A stretch of DNA of 64,000 nt, from NCBI GenBank assembly GCA_031292515.1, contig JARLGZ010000068.1:62001-126000 (forward strand), written 5' to 3'. The position numbers and the translations under genes were made by a program. The notes beneath the pieces are model-generated. The model was not told the origin of the DNA, ran no database searches, and saw only the letters and a program-made list of their open reading frames with translations. Source of the stretch: Puia sp. (GTDB lineage Bacteria > Bacteroidota > Bacteroidia > Chitinophagales > Chitinophagaceae). This document shows, piece by piece, positions 1 to 6,574 of the stretch; positions within the stretch are counted from its first letter, which is position 1; each line of letters begins with the position of its first letter.

Positions 1-284
1 TCGTCAAAACTGATGACGGCGGGATCATAGGTGATCTGCAGGCATTCTGCATGACCGGTAGAGCCGGTGCATACTTCTTCATAGCTGGGGTTGGCGATAT
101 CGCCTCCCGAATAGCCGGAGACGGCCTTCAGCACTCCTTTCAGCTCCTGGAAGACGGCTTCGGTACACCAGAAGCAGCCTGTTGCAAAAGTGGCGGTATC
201 GGTTTCCAGGGGTTTGCCCGGCTGGTTTTGGATATAGGCGCCCGGTATGATTGCGAGAGAAGTCAAAACAGCAAGAAAGCTCAT
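1..284 (-). CDS. msrA: Peptide methionine sulfoxide reductase MsrA, N-terminal part (cut by window edge)
   Basis: MsrA reduces methionine-S-sulfoxide in oxidised proteins. Reading the minus strand from the ATG at 284 gives about 94 residues: a hydrophobic, signal-like leader (roughly residues 3-18), then [10 protein letters not shown] with the family's nucleophilic Cys at residue 37 and a second Cys at 40, then the SGYSGG stretch and a GHAE motif. This order is diagnostic for MsrA. The leader suggests an exported or periplasmic form. The C-terminal half, including any resolving cysteines, lies before position 1. The gene is divergent from mutS2, with a 376-base spacer between them. Confidence 0.9.
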   Translation of the reverse strand, partial: MSFLAVLTSLAIIPGAYIQNQPGKPLETDTATFATGCFWCTEAVFQELKGVLKAVSGYSGGDIANPSYEEVCTGSTGHAECLQITYDPAVISFD

Positions 285-451
285 GGGTTTTATTTTAATT
301 TGTTTCCGAATATAAATCGTTGCCGAAAGTAGAACTTTTGCCAGGGGGGCTTTGTAAGCCAGATGACAGTCGGGCTCTTTTAAAGGTTCGTTAACAATCC
401 CGGCCGTCAATCGGATGGATTCACCGGATGAAGGAATCGAGACCTTTCGTA

Positions 452-527
452 TTCCGGGGATCAAATCGTATTCCGGGGATCAAATTGGTTCCCGGGGATC
501 AAATTGGTTCCCGGGGATCAAAAAGAC
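452..527. repeat. Four tandem 19-bp repeats
   Basis: Four head-to-tail copies start at 452, 471, 490 and 509. The shared core is TCCGGGGATCAAA or TCCCGGGGATCAAA, with drift mainly in the last five bases. The array ends 36 bases before the palindrome at the mutS2 promoter. There are no spacers between copies, so it is not a CRISPR array. Confidence 0.9.
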
Positions 528-562
528 GGCCAGATCTTTGCGAAAGCAATTCTGGCGGAATA

Positions 563-603
563 AGGACAAATTGTCCTGTCTTTTTAAAACATGCTTACAT
601 TTG
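563..603 (+). promoter_or_regulatory. mutS2 promoter with overlapping 15-bp palindrome
   Basis: A perfect palindrome, AGGACAAATTGTCCT (563-577), covers the TTG at 571-573. Twenty-two bases further on is TACATTTG (596-603), which matches the Bacteroidota -7 consensus TAnnTTTG. The same 22-base spacing is seen at metK. A protein bound to the palindrome would cover the -33 element, so it is a candidate repressor operator. The regulator is not identifiable from this window. Confidence 0.55.
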
Positions 604-660
604 CAGCACAAAAAAATCAGGCACTAAAAATCAAAGGACGTCGCCGCCGGCGGCAGGATT

Positions 661-2778
661 ATGAAAATTTTTCCCGAATCGGCCCTTTTACAGCTGGAGT
701 TTGACAAGGTGAAAGGATTGCTGACAGAATATTGCAATACGGAATATGCCCGGTCGAAGGCAGAGGATCTTCGCATTCATACCCGTCGTGAATTTATAGA
801 ACTGGCATTGAGGCAGAGCCACGAATTCAAATCGCTGATACAAAATGCGCAGTATTTCCCGGACGACCATGCGCTGAACCTTTCGCGGGAGTTGAAGCTG
901 CTGTCGATCCCCGGGGCCGTCCTGACGGAAGACCAGTTTGTCCAATTGCGTATCCTCGCGGGCAGCATGCACCAGATTGTCCGCTGGTTTGATAAAGAAC
1001 GGAGAATCGTTTACCCTGCCCTGGCCAAAGTGATCGAGGATACTTATTATGAGAAAGCCGTCGTCGCCCTTATCGACGAGGTCCTGGACGAAGCGGGCTC
1101 GGTACGCGACAATGCCTCCGAAGAGCTTGCGAATATCCGGATGAGTCTTTACAGGAAGAGAAATGAGCTGAGAAGGGTCTTCGAACGGATCCTGTCAAAA
1201 TTGGGTAAATCCGGCTATGTCGCAGATATCGAAGAGGCTTTTTTGAATGGCAGAAGGGTGGTGGCGATCTTTGCGGAACACAAACGCCAGGTGAAGGGGA
1301 TTCTGCATGGAGAAAGCGATACGCGCAGGACTTCTTTTGTCGAGCCGGAAGAGACGATCGAACTGAATAACGAGGTGTTTTCCCTTGAGAATGCGGAGAG
1401 GAGGGAGGTGTATCGTATCCTGCGGGATCTGACGGCTAAATTGTCTGTTCATGCTCCCTTGCTTACGGACTGGCACGATGTGCTCGGGGAATATGATTTT
1501 ATCAGGGCAAAGGCCCGGCTGGCCATAGAGGTGAACGGGAATTTCCCGATCGTGCATGACAAGGCGCATGTCCACCTGGTGCAGGCTTATCACCCGTTGC
1601 TATACCTGTACAACCGGAAGAACAAAAAAAGCACGATTCCCACGAATATCACGCTCGATGAGAAGAACCGTCTGCTGGTCATCTCGGGACCGAATGCCGG
1701 AGGGAAGACCGTATCGTTAAAAACCGTCGGCCTCCTGCAGCTTATGGTGCAGAGTGGTCTGCTCATACCCGTCCATCCCGACTCAGAGCTTGGCATCTTC
1801 AAACAGCTTATGATCCATATCGGGGATACGCAGAGCATCGAGTTCGAGCTCAGCACCTATAGCTCGCATTTGAAGAACATGAAATATTTTATGGAGAATG
1901 CGAACGGCAGGACCCTGTTTTTTATCGATGAACTGGGCAGCGGGAGTGATCCCAACCTGGGAGGGGCTTTTGCGGAAGTGATCCTGGAGGAGCTGGTGAA
2001 GCGTCATTCTTTCGGGATCGTGACTACGCACTATTTGAACCTGAAAGTCATGGCCGGGAAGACACCGGGTATCATCAACGGGGCAATGGCCTTCGACGAG
2101 GCCAACCTCCAGCCTCTGTACAAACTGATCATCGGGAAGCCGGGCAGTTCCTATACCTTTTCCATTGCCGAAAGGATCGGGCTGGAGCCCCGGTTGATCC
2201 AGCGTGCCAGGAACCTCGTGGATGAAGGGCATTTCCGCCTGGACAAATTGCTGAACCGCACCGAACAGGATCTTCGCACCCTGGAGCAGCGGGAAAAGGA
2301 ACTGAACAAAATGGTCCGTGAGAACGAGAGGCTGAAAAAAGAGATGGAGACGGTGATCAATCGCGAAAAGCACAGTCAGCAGGTCGAATTGCTGAAACAG
2401 CAGAACCGGGTGAGCGAAGACAGGATCGCGTATCTGAAGGAGATGGAAAGAAAGCTGAAGCAGATCCTCTTCGACTGGCGAAAGGCCACCGACAAGAATG
2501 AGGTCATCAAAACGATGCACGCACTCCTGTTTAAACAGAAGGAAAAACAGGTCAATGAGAAAGTGAAAAAGAAATTCGATTCCAAATATGAGCAGATCGG
2601 TGGCGCCGGGGACGCTCAGACAGGAGACAAGGTAATGATGAAGACAAACCACCAGGTAGGGACCGTGCGGGAGGTCAGGGGGAAAAAGGCGGTCGTCCAG
2701 GTCGGTCTCGTGCCGATCACGGTGGCCCTGGGGGACCTTGTCGTCGTCCGGGATAAACCGGCGCCGGAGGAGACATAG
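661..2778 (+). CDS. mutS2: MutS2-family ATPase lacking an Smr domain
   Basis: MutS2 proteins are ATP-driven clamp-like proteins that act on branched DNA or stalled ribosomes rather than in classical mismatch repair. The 705-residue product has an N-terminal helical lever region, a Walker A motif GPNAGGKT at residues 343-350, a Walker B with Asp423-Glu424 (FFIDELGSG), a signature-like STYSSHLK, and a long charged coiled coil at about 525-620. It ends in a small KOW-like beta segment (about 640-700). The usual C-terminal Smr nuclease domain is absent, which makes it shorter than typical 770-830-residue members. ATG 661 is preceded by a promoter at 571-603. A gntP-family gene follows after 59 bases. 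Confidence 0.9.
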   Translation: MKIFPESALLQLEFDKVKGLLTEYCNTEYARSKAEDLRIHTRREFIELALRQSHEFKSLIQNAQYFPDDHALNLSRELKLLSIPGAVLTEDQFVQLRILAGSMHQIVRWFDKERRIVYPALAKVIEDTYYEKAVVALIDEVLDEAGSVRDNASEELANIRMSLYRKRNELRRVFERILSKLGKSGYVADIEEAFLNGRRVVAIFAEHKRQVKGILHGESDTRRTSFVEPEETIELNNEVFSLENAERREVYRILRDLTAKLSVHAPLLTDWHDVLGEYDFIRAKARLAIEVNGNFPIVHDKAHVHLVQAYHPLLYLYNRKNKKSTIPTNITLDEKNRLLVISGPNAGGKTVSLKTVGLLQLMVQSGLLIPVHPDSELGIFKQLMIHIGDTQSIEFELSTYSSHLKNMKYFMENANGRTLFFIDELGSGSDPNLGGAFAEVILEELVKRHSFGIVTTHYLNLKVMAGKTPGIINGAMAFDEANLQPLYKLIIGKPGSSYTFSIAERIGLEPRLIQRARNLVDEGHFRLDKLLNRTEQDLRTLEQREKELNKMVRENERLKKEMETVINREKHSQQVELLKQQNRVSEDRIAYLKEMERKLKQILFDWRKATDKNEVIKTMHALLFKQKEKQVNEKVKKKFDSKYEQIGGAGDAQTGDKVMMKTNHQVGTVREVRGKKAVVQVGLVPITVALGDLVVVRDKPAPEET

Positions 2779-2837
2779 GGCCTGCCGGCTTTACAATAGA
2801 TATTAATCGGTATTTTCGGAGATATCTGCCATTCCTT

Positions 2838-4151
2838 ATGACCATTCTTATCGTCGTTTGCTGCATAGCGATCCTGGTGCTTCTGATCACCTGGGCCAAA
2901 CTGAACGCTTTCCTGGCTCTTCTCCTGGTTTCCATCCTGGCAGGTCTGTGGCTGGGCATACCGGTCGGCAAGGTGGTGAAATCCGTTGAAAAAGGCCTCG
3001 GCGACACCCTGGGTTCGCTGGTCATCATTATCTCCCTGGGCGCCATGCTCGGCAAGCTGGTCGCGGACAGCGGGGCCGCCCAGCGTATCGCGAGGGTCAT
3101 GATGCGGCTGTCGGGGGAAAAATATATCCAATGGGCCCTCATGGGCACGGGCTTTGTGGTCGGTATTCCCTTGTTTTACAATGTGGGTTTTGTGTTGATG
3201 GTGCCCCTGATCTTTTCGGTAGTGTATCAGTTTAAATTGCCTGCGGTATATGTAGGTCTTCCCATGTTGGCTTCCCTTTCAGTGACCCACGGTTTTCTGC
3301 CTCCGCATCCCGCACCGGCAGCTCTTGTGGCACAACTGCACGCAAATATGGGCCTCACCTTATTGTATGGTCTTGTGGTGGCGATTCCCGCCATCGTCAT
3401 TGCGGGCCCCCTGTTTTCCCGGACGCTGAAGAACATTACCGTGCTACCGCTCGAGGCTTTTCAGACCAGGATCCTGCCGGAGGAGGCTTTGCCGGGAGCC
3501 TTGAATAGTTTTCTGTCTGCCTTGCTGCCCGTCATCCTGCTGATCCTGACGAGCCTCCTGCCGCTGGTCATAAAAGGGGGGGCGGCGACGCGACCCATTA
3601 TCGGTTTTTTTGCCGAGCCTGCAATAGTTATGCTGATCGCCCTGCTGTCGGCGGGGTATACGCTGGGGATCCGTGCGGGCAAAACGATGACGCAGATCAT
3701 GGGGCTCTTTTCGGAGGCGATCAAGGATGTGGCTCCGATCCTGCTGATTATCGGAGGCTCGGGTGCGCTCAAGCAGGTCCTCACGGATAGCGGTGTCAAC
3801 GGCGCCATCGCGCAGGCCCTGGGCAGCTGGCAGATGCACCCTCTTGTGCAGGGCTGGCTGATCGCTGCGATCGTGCGGGTGTGTATCGGTTCCTCCACCA
3901 TTGCGGGGCTTACGACCGTGGGGATTATCGCGCCGGTAATGCCGCAGATGCACGTGAATCCGAGCCTGATGGTCTTGTCGATCGGCGCCGGAAGCCTGCT
4001 GTTCTCCCATGTGAATGATGGCGGATTCTGGATGTTTAAAGAATATTTCAATCTGTCTATCAAACAGACCCTGCGTTCCTGGTCTTTGATGGAGACGATC
4101 GTTTCGGTGGTCGGACTGGGCGGCGTCATGGCGCTGAGTCTCTTTGTGTAG
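2838..4151 (+). CDS. GntP-family H+ symporter (gluconate or D-serine type)
   Basis: This inner-membrane permease of 437 residues is nearly all hydrophobic helices, with the GntP opening (a double run of helices, then LGAMLGKLVADSG) and the later GSSTIAGLTTVG and SHVNDGGFWMFKEYF motifs typical of the family. Members import gluconate, related sugar acids or D-serine (DsdX). The next gene encodes a D-amino-acid-type PLP enzyme, which favours a D-hydroxyamino-acid substrate here; that is inference from context. The stop codon at 4149-4151 is soon followed by a GTGAGTGGTGAG repeat. Gluconate remains possible, although no gluconate kinase is nearby. Confidence 0.88.
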   Translation: MTILIVVCCIAILVLLITWAKLNAFLALLLVSILAGLWLGIPVGKVVKSVEKGLGDTLGSLVIIISLGAMLGKLVADSGAAQRIARVMMRLSGEKYIQWALMGTGFVVGIPLFYNVGFVLMVPLIFSVVYQFKLPAVYVGLPMLASLSVTHGFLPPHPAPAALVAQLHANMGLTLLYGLVVAIPAIVIAGPLFSRTLKNITVLPLEAFQTRILPEEALPGALNSFLSALLPVILLILTSLLPLVIKGGAATRPIIGFFAEPAIVMLIALLSAGYTLGIRAGKTMTQIMGLFSEAIKDVAPILLIIGGSGALKQVLTDSGVNGAIAQALGSWQMHPLVQGWLIAAIVRVCIGSSTIAGLTTVGIIAPVMPQMHVNPSLMVLSIGAGSLLFSHVNDGGFWMFKEYFNLSIKQTLRSWSLMETIVSVVGLGGVMALSLFV

Positions 4152-4160
4152 ACGCAGTAT

Positions 4161-4215
4161 TGTGGTGGGTGGTCAGTGGTGAGTGGTGAGTGGTGAGTAG
4201 TGAGTAGCGAGTGTG
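4161..4215. repeat. GTGAGTA-family degenerate tandem repeat after the gntP-like gene
   Basis: Ten bases after the stop codon a run built on GTGAGTGGTGAGTAGTGAG begins. It is rich in TGA and TAG triplets in several frames. The same family recurs at 14784-14833, 32532-32561, 56308-56375 and 61365-61410. Confidence 0.85.
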
Positions 4216-4261
4216 AAAAAGACGTTTTATAGTTTAATGGGTTTAAATATAAAAGTATAAA

Positions 4262-5392
4262 ATGACAGAGCTTGCGGCCCATTTTCCCTGGTGGCAGATC
4301 AGGGAGCCTGAAAACATCGATTCTCCGGCCCTGATCGTCTACCCGGAAAGAGTAAAGGAAAATATAGGTTTGCTGGTGGCGATGAGCGGCGGGGACGCGG
4401 GCAGACTGCGTCCGCATGTGAAAACCAACAAGTCAAAAGAAGCCGTATTGCTGATGATGGAGGCCGGCATTACAAAATTCAAATGCGCAACGATCGCGGA
4501 GGCAGAGATGCTTGGTGTTTGCGGCGCTCCCGACGTGTTGCTGGCGTATCAGCCGGTAGGTCCGAAGATCTGCCGCCTCCTGGCGCTTGTCGAAGCGTTT
4601 CCGGCCACGGTCTTCTCCTGTCTGATCGACAATCTGCCGGCGGCGCGGGAATTATCCGGGGTATTTACCGGCGCGGGCAGGGTGCTTCCGGTCTTTATCG
4701 ACCTGAATGTCGGGATGAACCGGACCGGGATCGCACCCGGGCAGGCGGCCCTTCAGTTATACCGGGACAGCATGCGATTGCCCGGGGTCAAGCCTGCGGG
4801 TCTGCATGCTTATGATGGCCATATACGGGATAAGGACTTTGCGCTGAGAAGGCAGCAGTGTGAGGCGGCCTTTGTACAGGTTTGGGCGCTGCGGGACGCT
4901 ATCAGAAAAGAATCCGGTAGCGATCCGCTGGTGGTGGCGGGTGGTTCGCCTACCTATCCCATTCATGCAGAGAACAAAGGGGTAGAATCCAGCCCGGGGA
5001 CGTTTATCTACTGGGACAAAGGCTACCAGGATCAATTGCCCGAACAGGCTTTTTTGCCGGCCGCGCTGGTGATTGCCAGGGTCATTTCCCTGCCCGACGA
5101 GCGGAAATTATGTCTCGACCTGGGTCATAAGTCGGTTTCCGCGGAAAATGAGCTCACCAAAAGGGTGTTTTTCCTCAACGCCCCGGAACTACAACCGCTG
5201 GGTCAGAGTGAAGAACACCTGGTGGTAGAAGCCGGCGCCGGGCATTCTTTTAAAATCGGGGATCTTTTGTATGGACTTCCGTTTCATGTCTGCCCGACCG
5301 TCGCCCTGCATGAAAGAGCATTGACCGTGGAAAATGGCCTTTTCACCGGCGAATGGCGGACCGTGTCACGTGACAAAAAGATAACTATCTAA
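4262..5392 (+). CDS. Fold-type III PLP enzyme, D-serine dehydratase / D-threonine aldolase-like
   Basis: The 376-residue product has an alanine-racemase-like barrel followed by a D-ser_dehydrat-type C-domain. The PLP lysine is Lys54 in RPHVKTNKS. His342 and Cys344 (FHVCPTV) form the H-x-C pair that binds zinc in eukaryotic-type D-serine dehydratases; typical D-threonine aldolases place Asp at the second position. This points to D-serine dehydratase-like chemistry (D-serine to pyruvate and ammonia), but substrate cannot be fixed from sequence. It lies 110 bases downstream of the GntP transporter, on the same strand. ATG 4262 is the first start in frame and begins at the expected family N-terminus. 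Confidence 0.85.
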   Translation: MTELAAHFPWWQIREPENIDSPALIVYPERVKENIGLLVAMSGGDAGRLRPHVKTNKSKEAVLLMMEAGITKFKCATIAEAEMLGVCGAPDVLLAYQPVGPKICRLLALVEAFPATVFSCLIDNLPAARELSGVFTGAGRVLPVFIDLNVGMNRTGIAPGQAALQLYRDSMRLPGVKPAGLHAYDGHIRDKDFALRRQQCEAAFVQVWALRDAIRKESGSDPLVVAGGSPTYPIHAENKGVESSPGTFIYWDKGYQDQLPEQAFLPAALVIARVISLPDERKLCLDLGHKSVSAENELTKRVFFLNAPELQPLGQSEEHLVVEAGAGHSFKIGDLLYGLPFHVCPTVALHERALTVENGLFTGEWRTVSRDKKITI

Positions 5393-5568
5393 ATGAGTGA
5401 AGGTTAGCATGGGTTTTTGGCAATACCTGTCTTAAATTTTGTTTATTTGTGTCTGACAGGCAGCCGATATTCTTGTGACCCCGTACATGAACTTATTTGT
5501 CATTGAATTGTTAAATGGGCGTAAGAGTATTTTTTTCGACCAAAATACGTTTTTGTTCCATTATTCAA

Positions 5569-5576
5569 TAGTTTTG
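5569..5576 (+). promoter_or_regulatory. -7 promoter element before pgpA
   Basis: TAGTTTTG matches TAnnTTTG and lies 64 bases before the pgpA ATG. No good TTG box is seen at the expected distance upstream. The rest of the 248-base spacer from 5393 contains no convincing gene; its one 50-codon frame (5487-5639) lacks coding character. Confidence 0.4.
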
Positions 5577-5640
5577 CAGATTCAAATGAAAAAAAACTCT
5601 TATAGCATTGTCTTTCATTCAGAAAGGCGGGAATATTGAT

Positions 5641-6093
5641 ATGATCTTCTATCGACTCGTGTCCTCTTGCCTGGGTATCGGGTATATCAGGAAAGGCGGA
5701 GGCACCGTAGCCTCCCTGTTTTGCTGTCTGGTGTGGTTTTTTGTAAGGGCGGGAGAAATGAGCTATATCTCCCAGGTGCTGATTTTCATGCTGTTGCTTG
5801 CCCTTGGAATCCGGAGCGCAAATAAAATGGAGCCGCAGTGGGGTAAGGACAGCTACAGGATTGTCATAGATGAAGTAGCAGGCATGTGGTGCACGCTTCT
5901 TTTCGTGCCTTTCAGGTGGCAATACATCCTGACGGGTTTGGTGCTGTTCCGGATCTTCGATATCGCTAAACCGCTGTATATCAGGAGAACGGAGGCATGG
6001 AGCGGTGGCTGGGGAGTTATGATGGATGATGTGGCGGCCGGTATTTATTCAAACTTGTTATTGCAGTTGGTCGTTTGGACCGGGCTATGGTAA
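5641..6093 (+). CDS. pgpA: Phosphatidylglycerophosphatase A family lipid phosphatase
   Basis: PgpA proteins are membrane phosphatases that remove the terminal phosphate from phosphatidylglycerol phosphate; in Bacteroidota inositol-lipid clusters a PgpA-like protein is thought to act on phosphatidylinositol phosphate. The 150-residue product shows the family motifs in order: GIGYIRKGGGTVAS near the N-terminus, IDEVAGMW, FRIFDIAKP and GWGVMMDDVAAG, with several membrane segments. I chose ATG 5641 (AAAGGCGGG upstream); a TTG at 5608 would add 11 poorly conserved residues. The stop codon is one base from the start of the gtrA-like gene, so the two are almost certainly co-transcribed. Confidence 0.9.
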   Translation: MIFYRLVSSCLGIGYIRKGGGTVASLFCCLVWFFVRAGEMSYISQVLIFMLLLALGIRSANKMEPQWGKDSYRIVIDEVAGMWCTLLFVPFRWQYILTGLVLFRIFDIAKPLYIRRTEAWSGGWGVMMDDVAAGIYSNLLLQLVVWTGLW

Positions 6094-6094
6094 T

Positions 6095-6466
6095 ATGATC
6101 ACTTTTACAAGAGCACAAATAGCGTCCCTGATTGCCACCGGCATCGATTTCGGGCTGACCATTTTCGGGGTAAGCGTGATGGGATGGCCGCGTGTGGCTG
6201 CCGGTGCGACGGGTACTTTCTGCGGGGGTGTCACGCACTTTCTCCTCAGCCGGGTATGGGTATTCAGGGCGCAGGAGCAGAAATGGTCACGACAGCTGCA
6301 TCGGTATCTGTGGGTATGGGTGGGCAATTTCGGGCTAAATGTATCCTTGTTTTATCTGTTGCAGCACTATATGAATGTCAATTACGTAATTGCCAAGGTG
6401 GTTGTCGCCGTGGCGATCGCGGTGTTCTATAATTATACCTTGCAGAAAAGATTTGTGTTCAAATAA
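6095..6466 (+). CDS. GtrA-family small membrane protein
   Basis: This 123-residue protein has four predicted membrane helices and the GtrA pattern: FTRAQIASLIATGIDF at the N-terminus, FCGGVTHFLLSRVWVF in the middle and YNYTLQKRFVF at the end. GtrA proteins are proposed to move or present lipid-linked sugars or other polar-headgroup lipids across the membrane; biochemical proof is limited. ATG 6095 starts one base after the pgpA stop. An upstream in-frame start at 6026 would overlap pgpA and lies outside the conserved domain. The stop codon TAA is the first of three in-frame stops carried by a 15-bp repeat. Confidence 0.85.
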   Translation: MITFTRAQIASLIATGIDFGLTIFGVSVMGWPRVAAGATGTFCGGVTHFLLSRVWVFRAQEQKWSRQLHRYLWVWVGNFGLNVSLFYLLQHYMNVNYVIAKVVVAVAIAVFYNYTLQKRFVFK

Positions 6467-6504
6467 GGCTTTCCGGAATAAGGCCTCGCGGAATAGGGCT
6501 TTCC
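6460..6504. repeat. Three 15-bp repeats spanning the gtrA stop codon
   Basis: The three copies start at 6460, 6475 and 6490 and share the core AATAAGGC or AATAGGGC. The first copy contains the gtrA stop TAA (6464-6466). Because the period is 15, the equivalents TAA (6479-6481) and TAG (6494-6496) are all in the gtrA frame. Confidence 0.85.
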
Positions 6505-6574
6505 GGACCTGGCGGGCGACGAAGCGCCGGGGAAGACCATGAGGCCGCTGAAGAAAAATAATGATTCGAAGTAA

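Larger units (their letters stand above)
285..660. other. Intergenic region between msrA and mutS2
   Basis: This 376-base divergent spacer holds no convincing gene; the reading frames across it owe their length to the 19-bp repeat at 452-527. Besides that repeat it contains the mutS2 promoter with an overlapping palindrome (563-603). Nothing recognisable was found between 330 and 450. Confidence 0.6.

Noticed and set aside
452-527. CRISPR array
   Set aside because: The 19-bp copies are contiguous with no unique spacers, and no cas gene is in the window.
1783-2652. 289-codon frame antisense to mutS2
   Set aside because: It lies wholly inside a conserved gene; long antisense frames arise from the biased codon use here.
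3461-4417. 318-codon antisense frame across the gntP-like gene and the spacer
   Set aside because: Part of its length comes from translating the GTGAGTA repeat; no domain.
5487-5639. 50-codon ORF before pgpA
   Set aside because: AT-rich, no coding bias, overlaps the pgpA promoter and ends just before its ATG.
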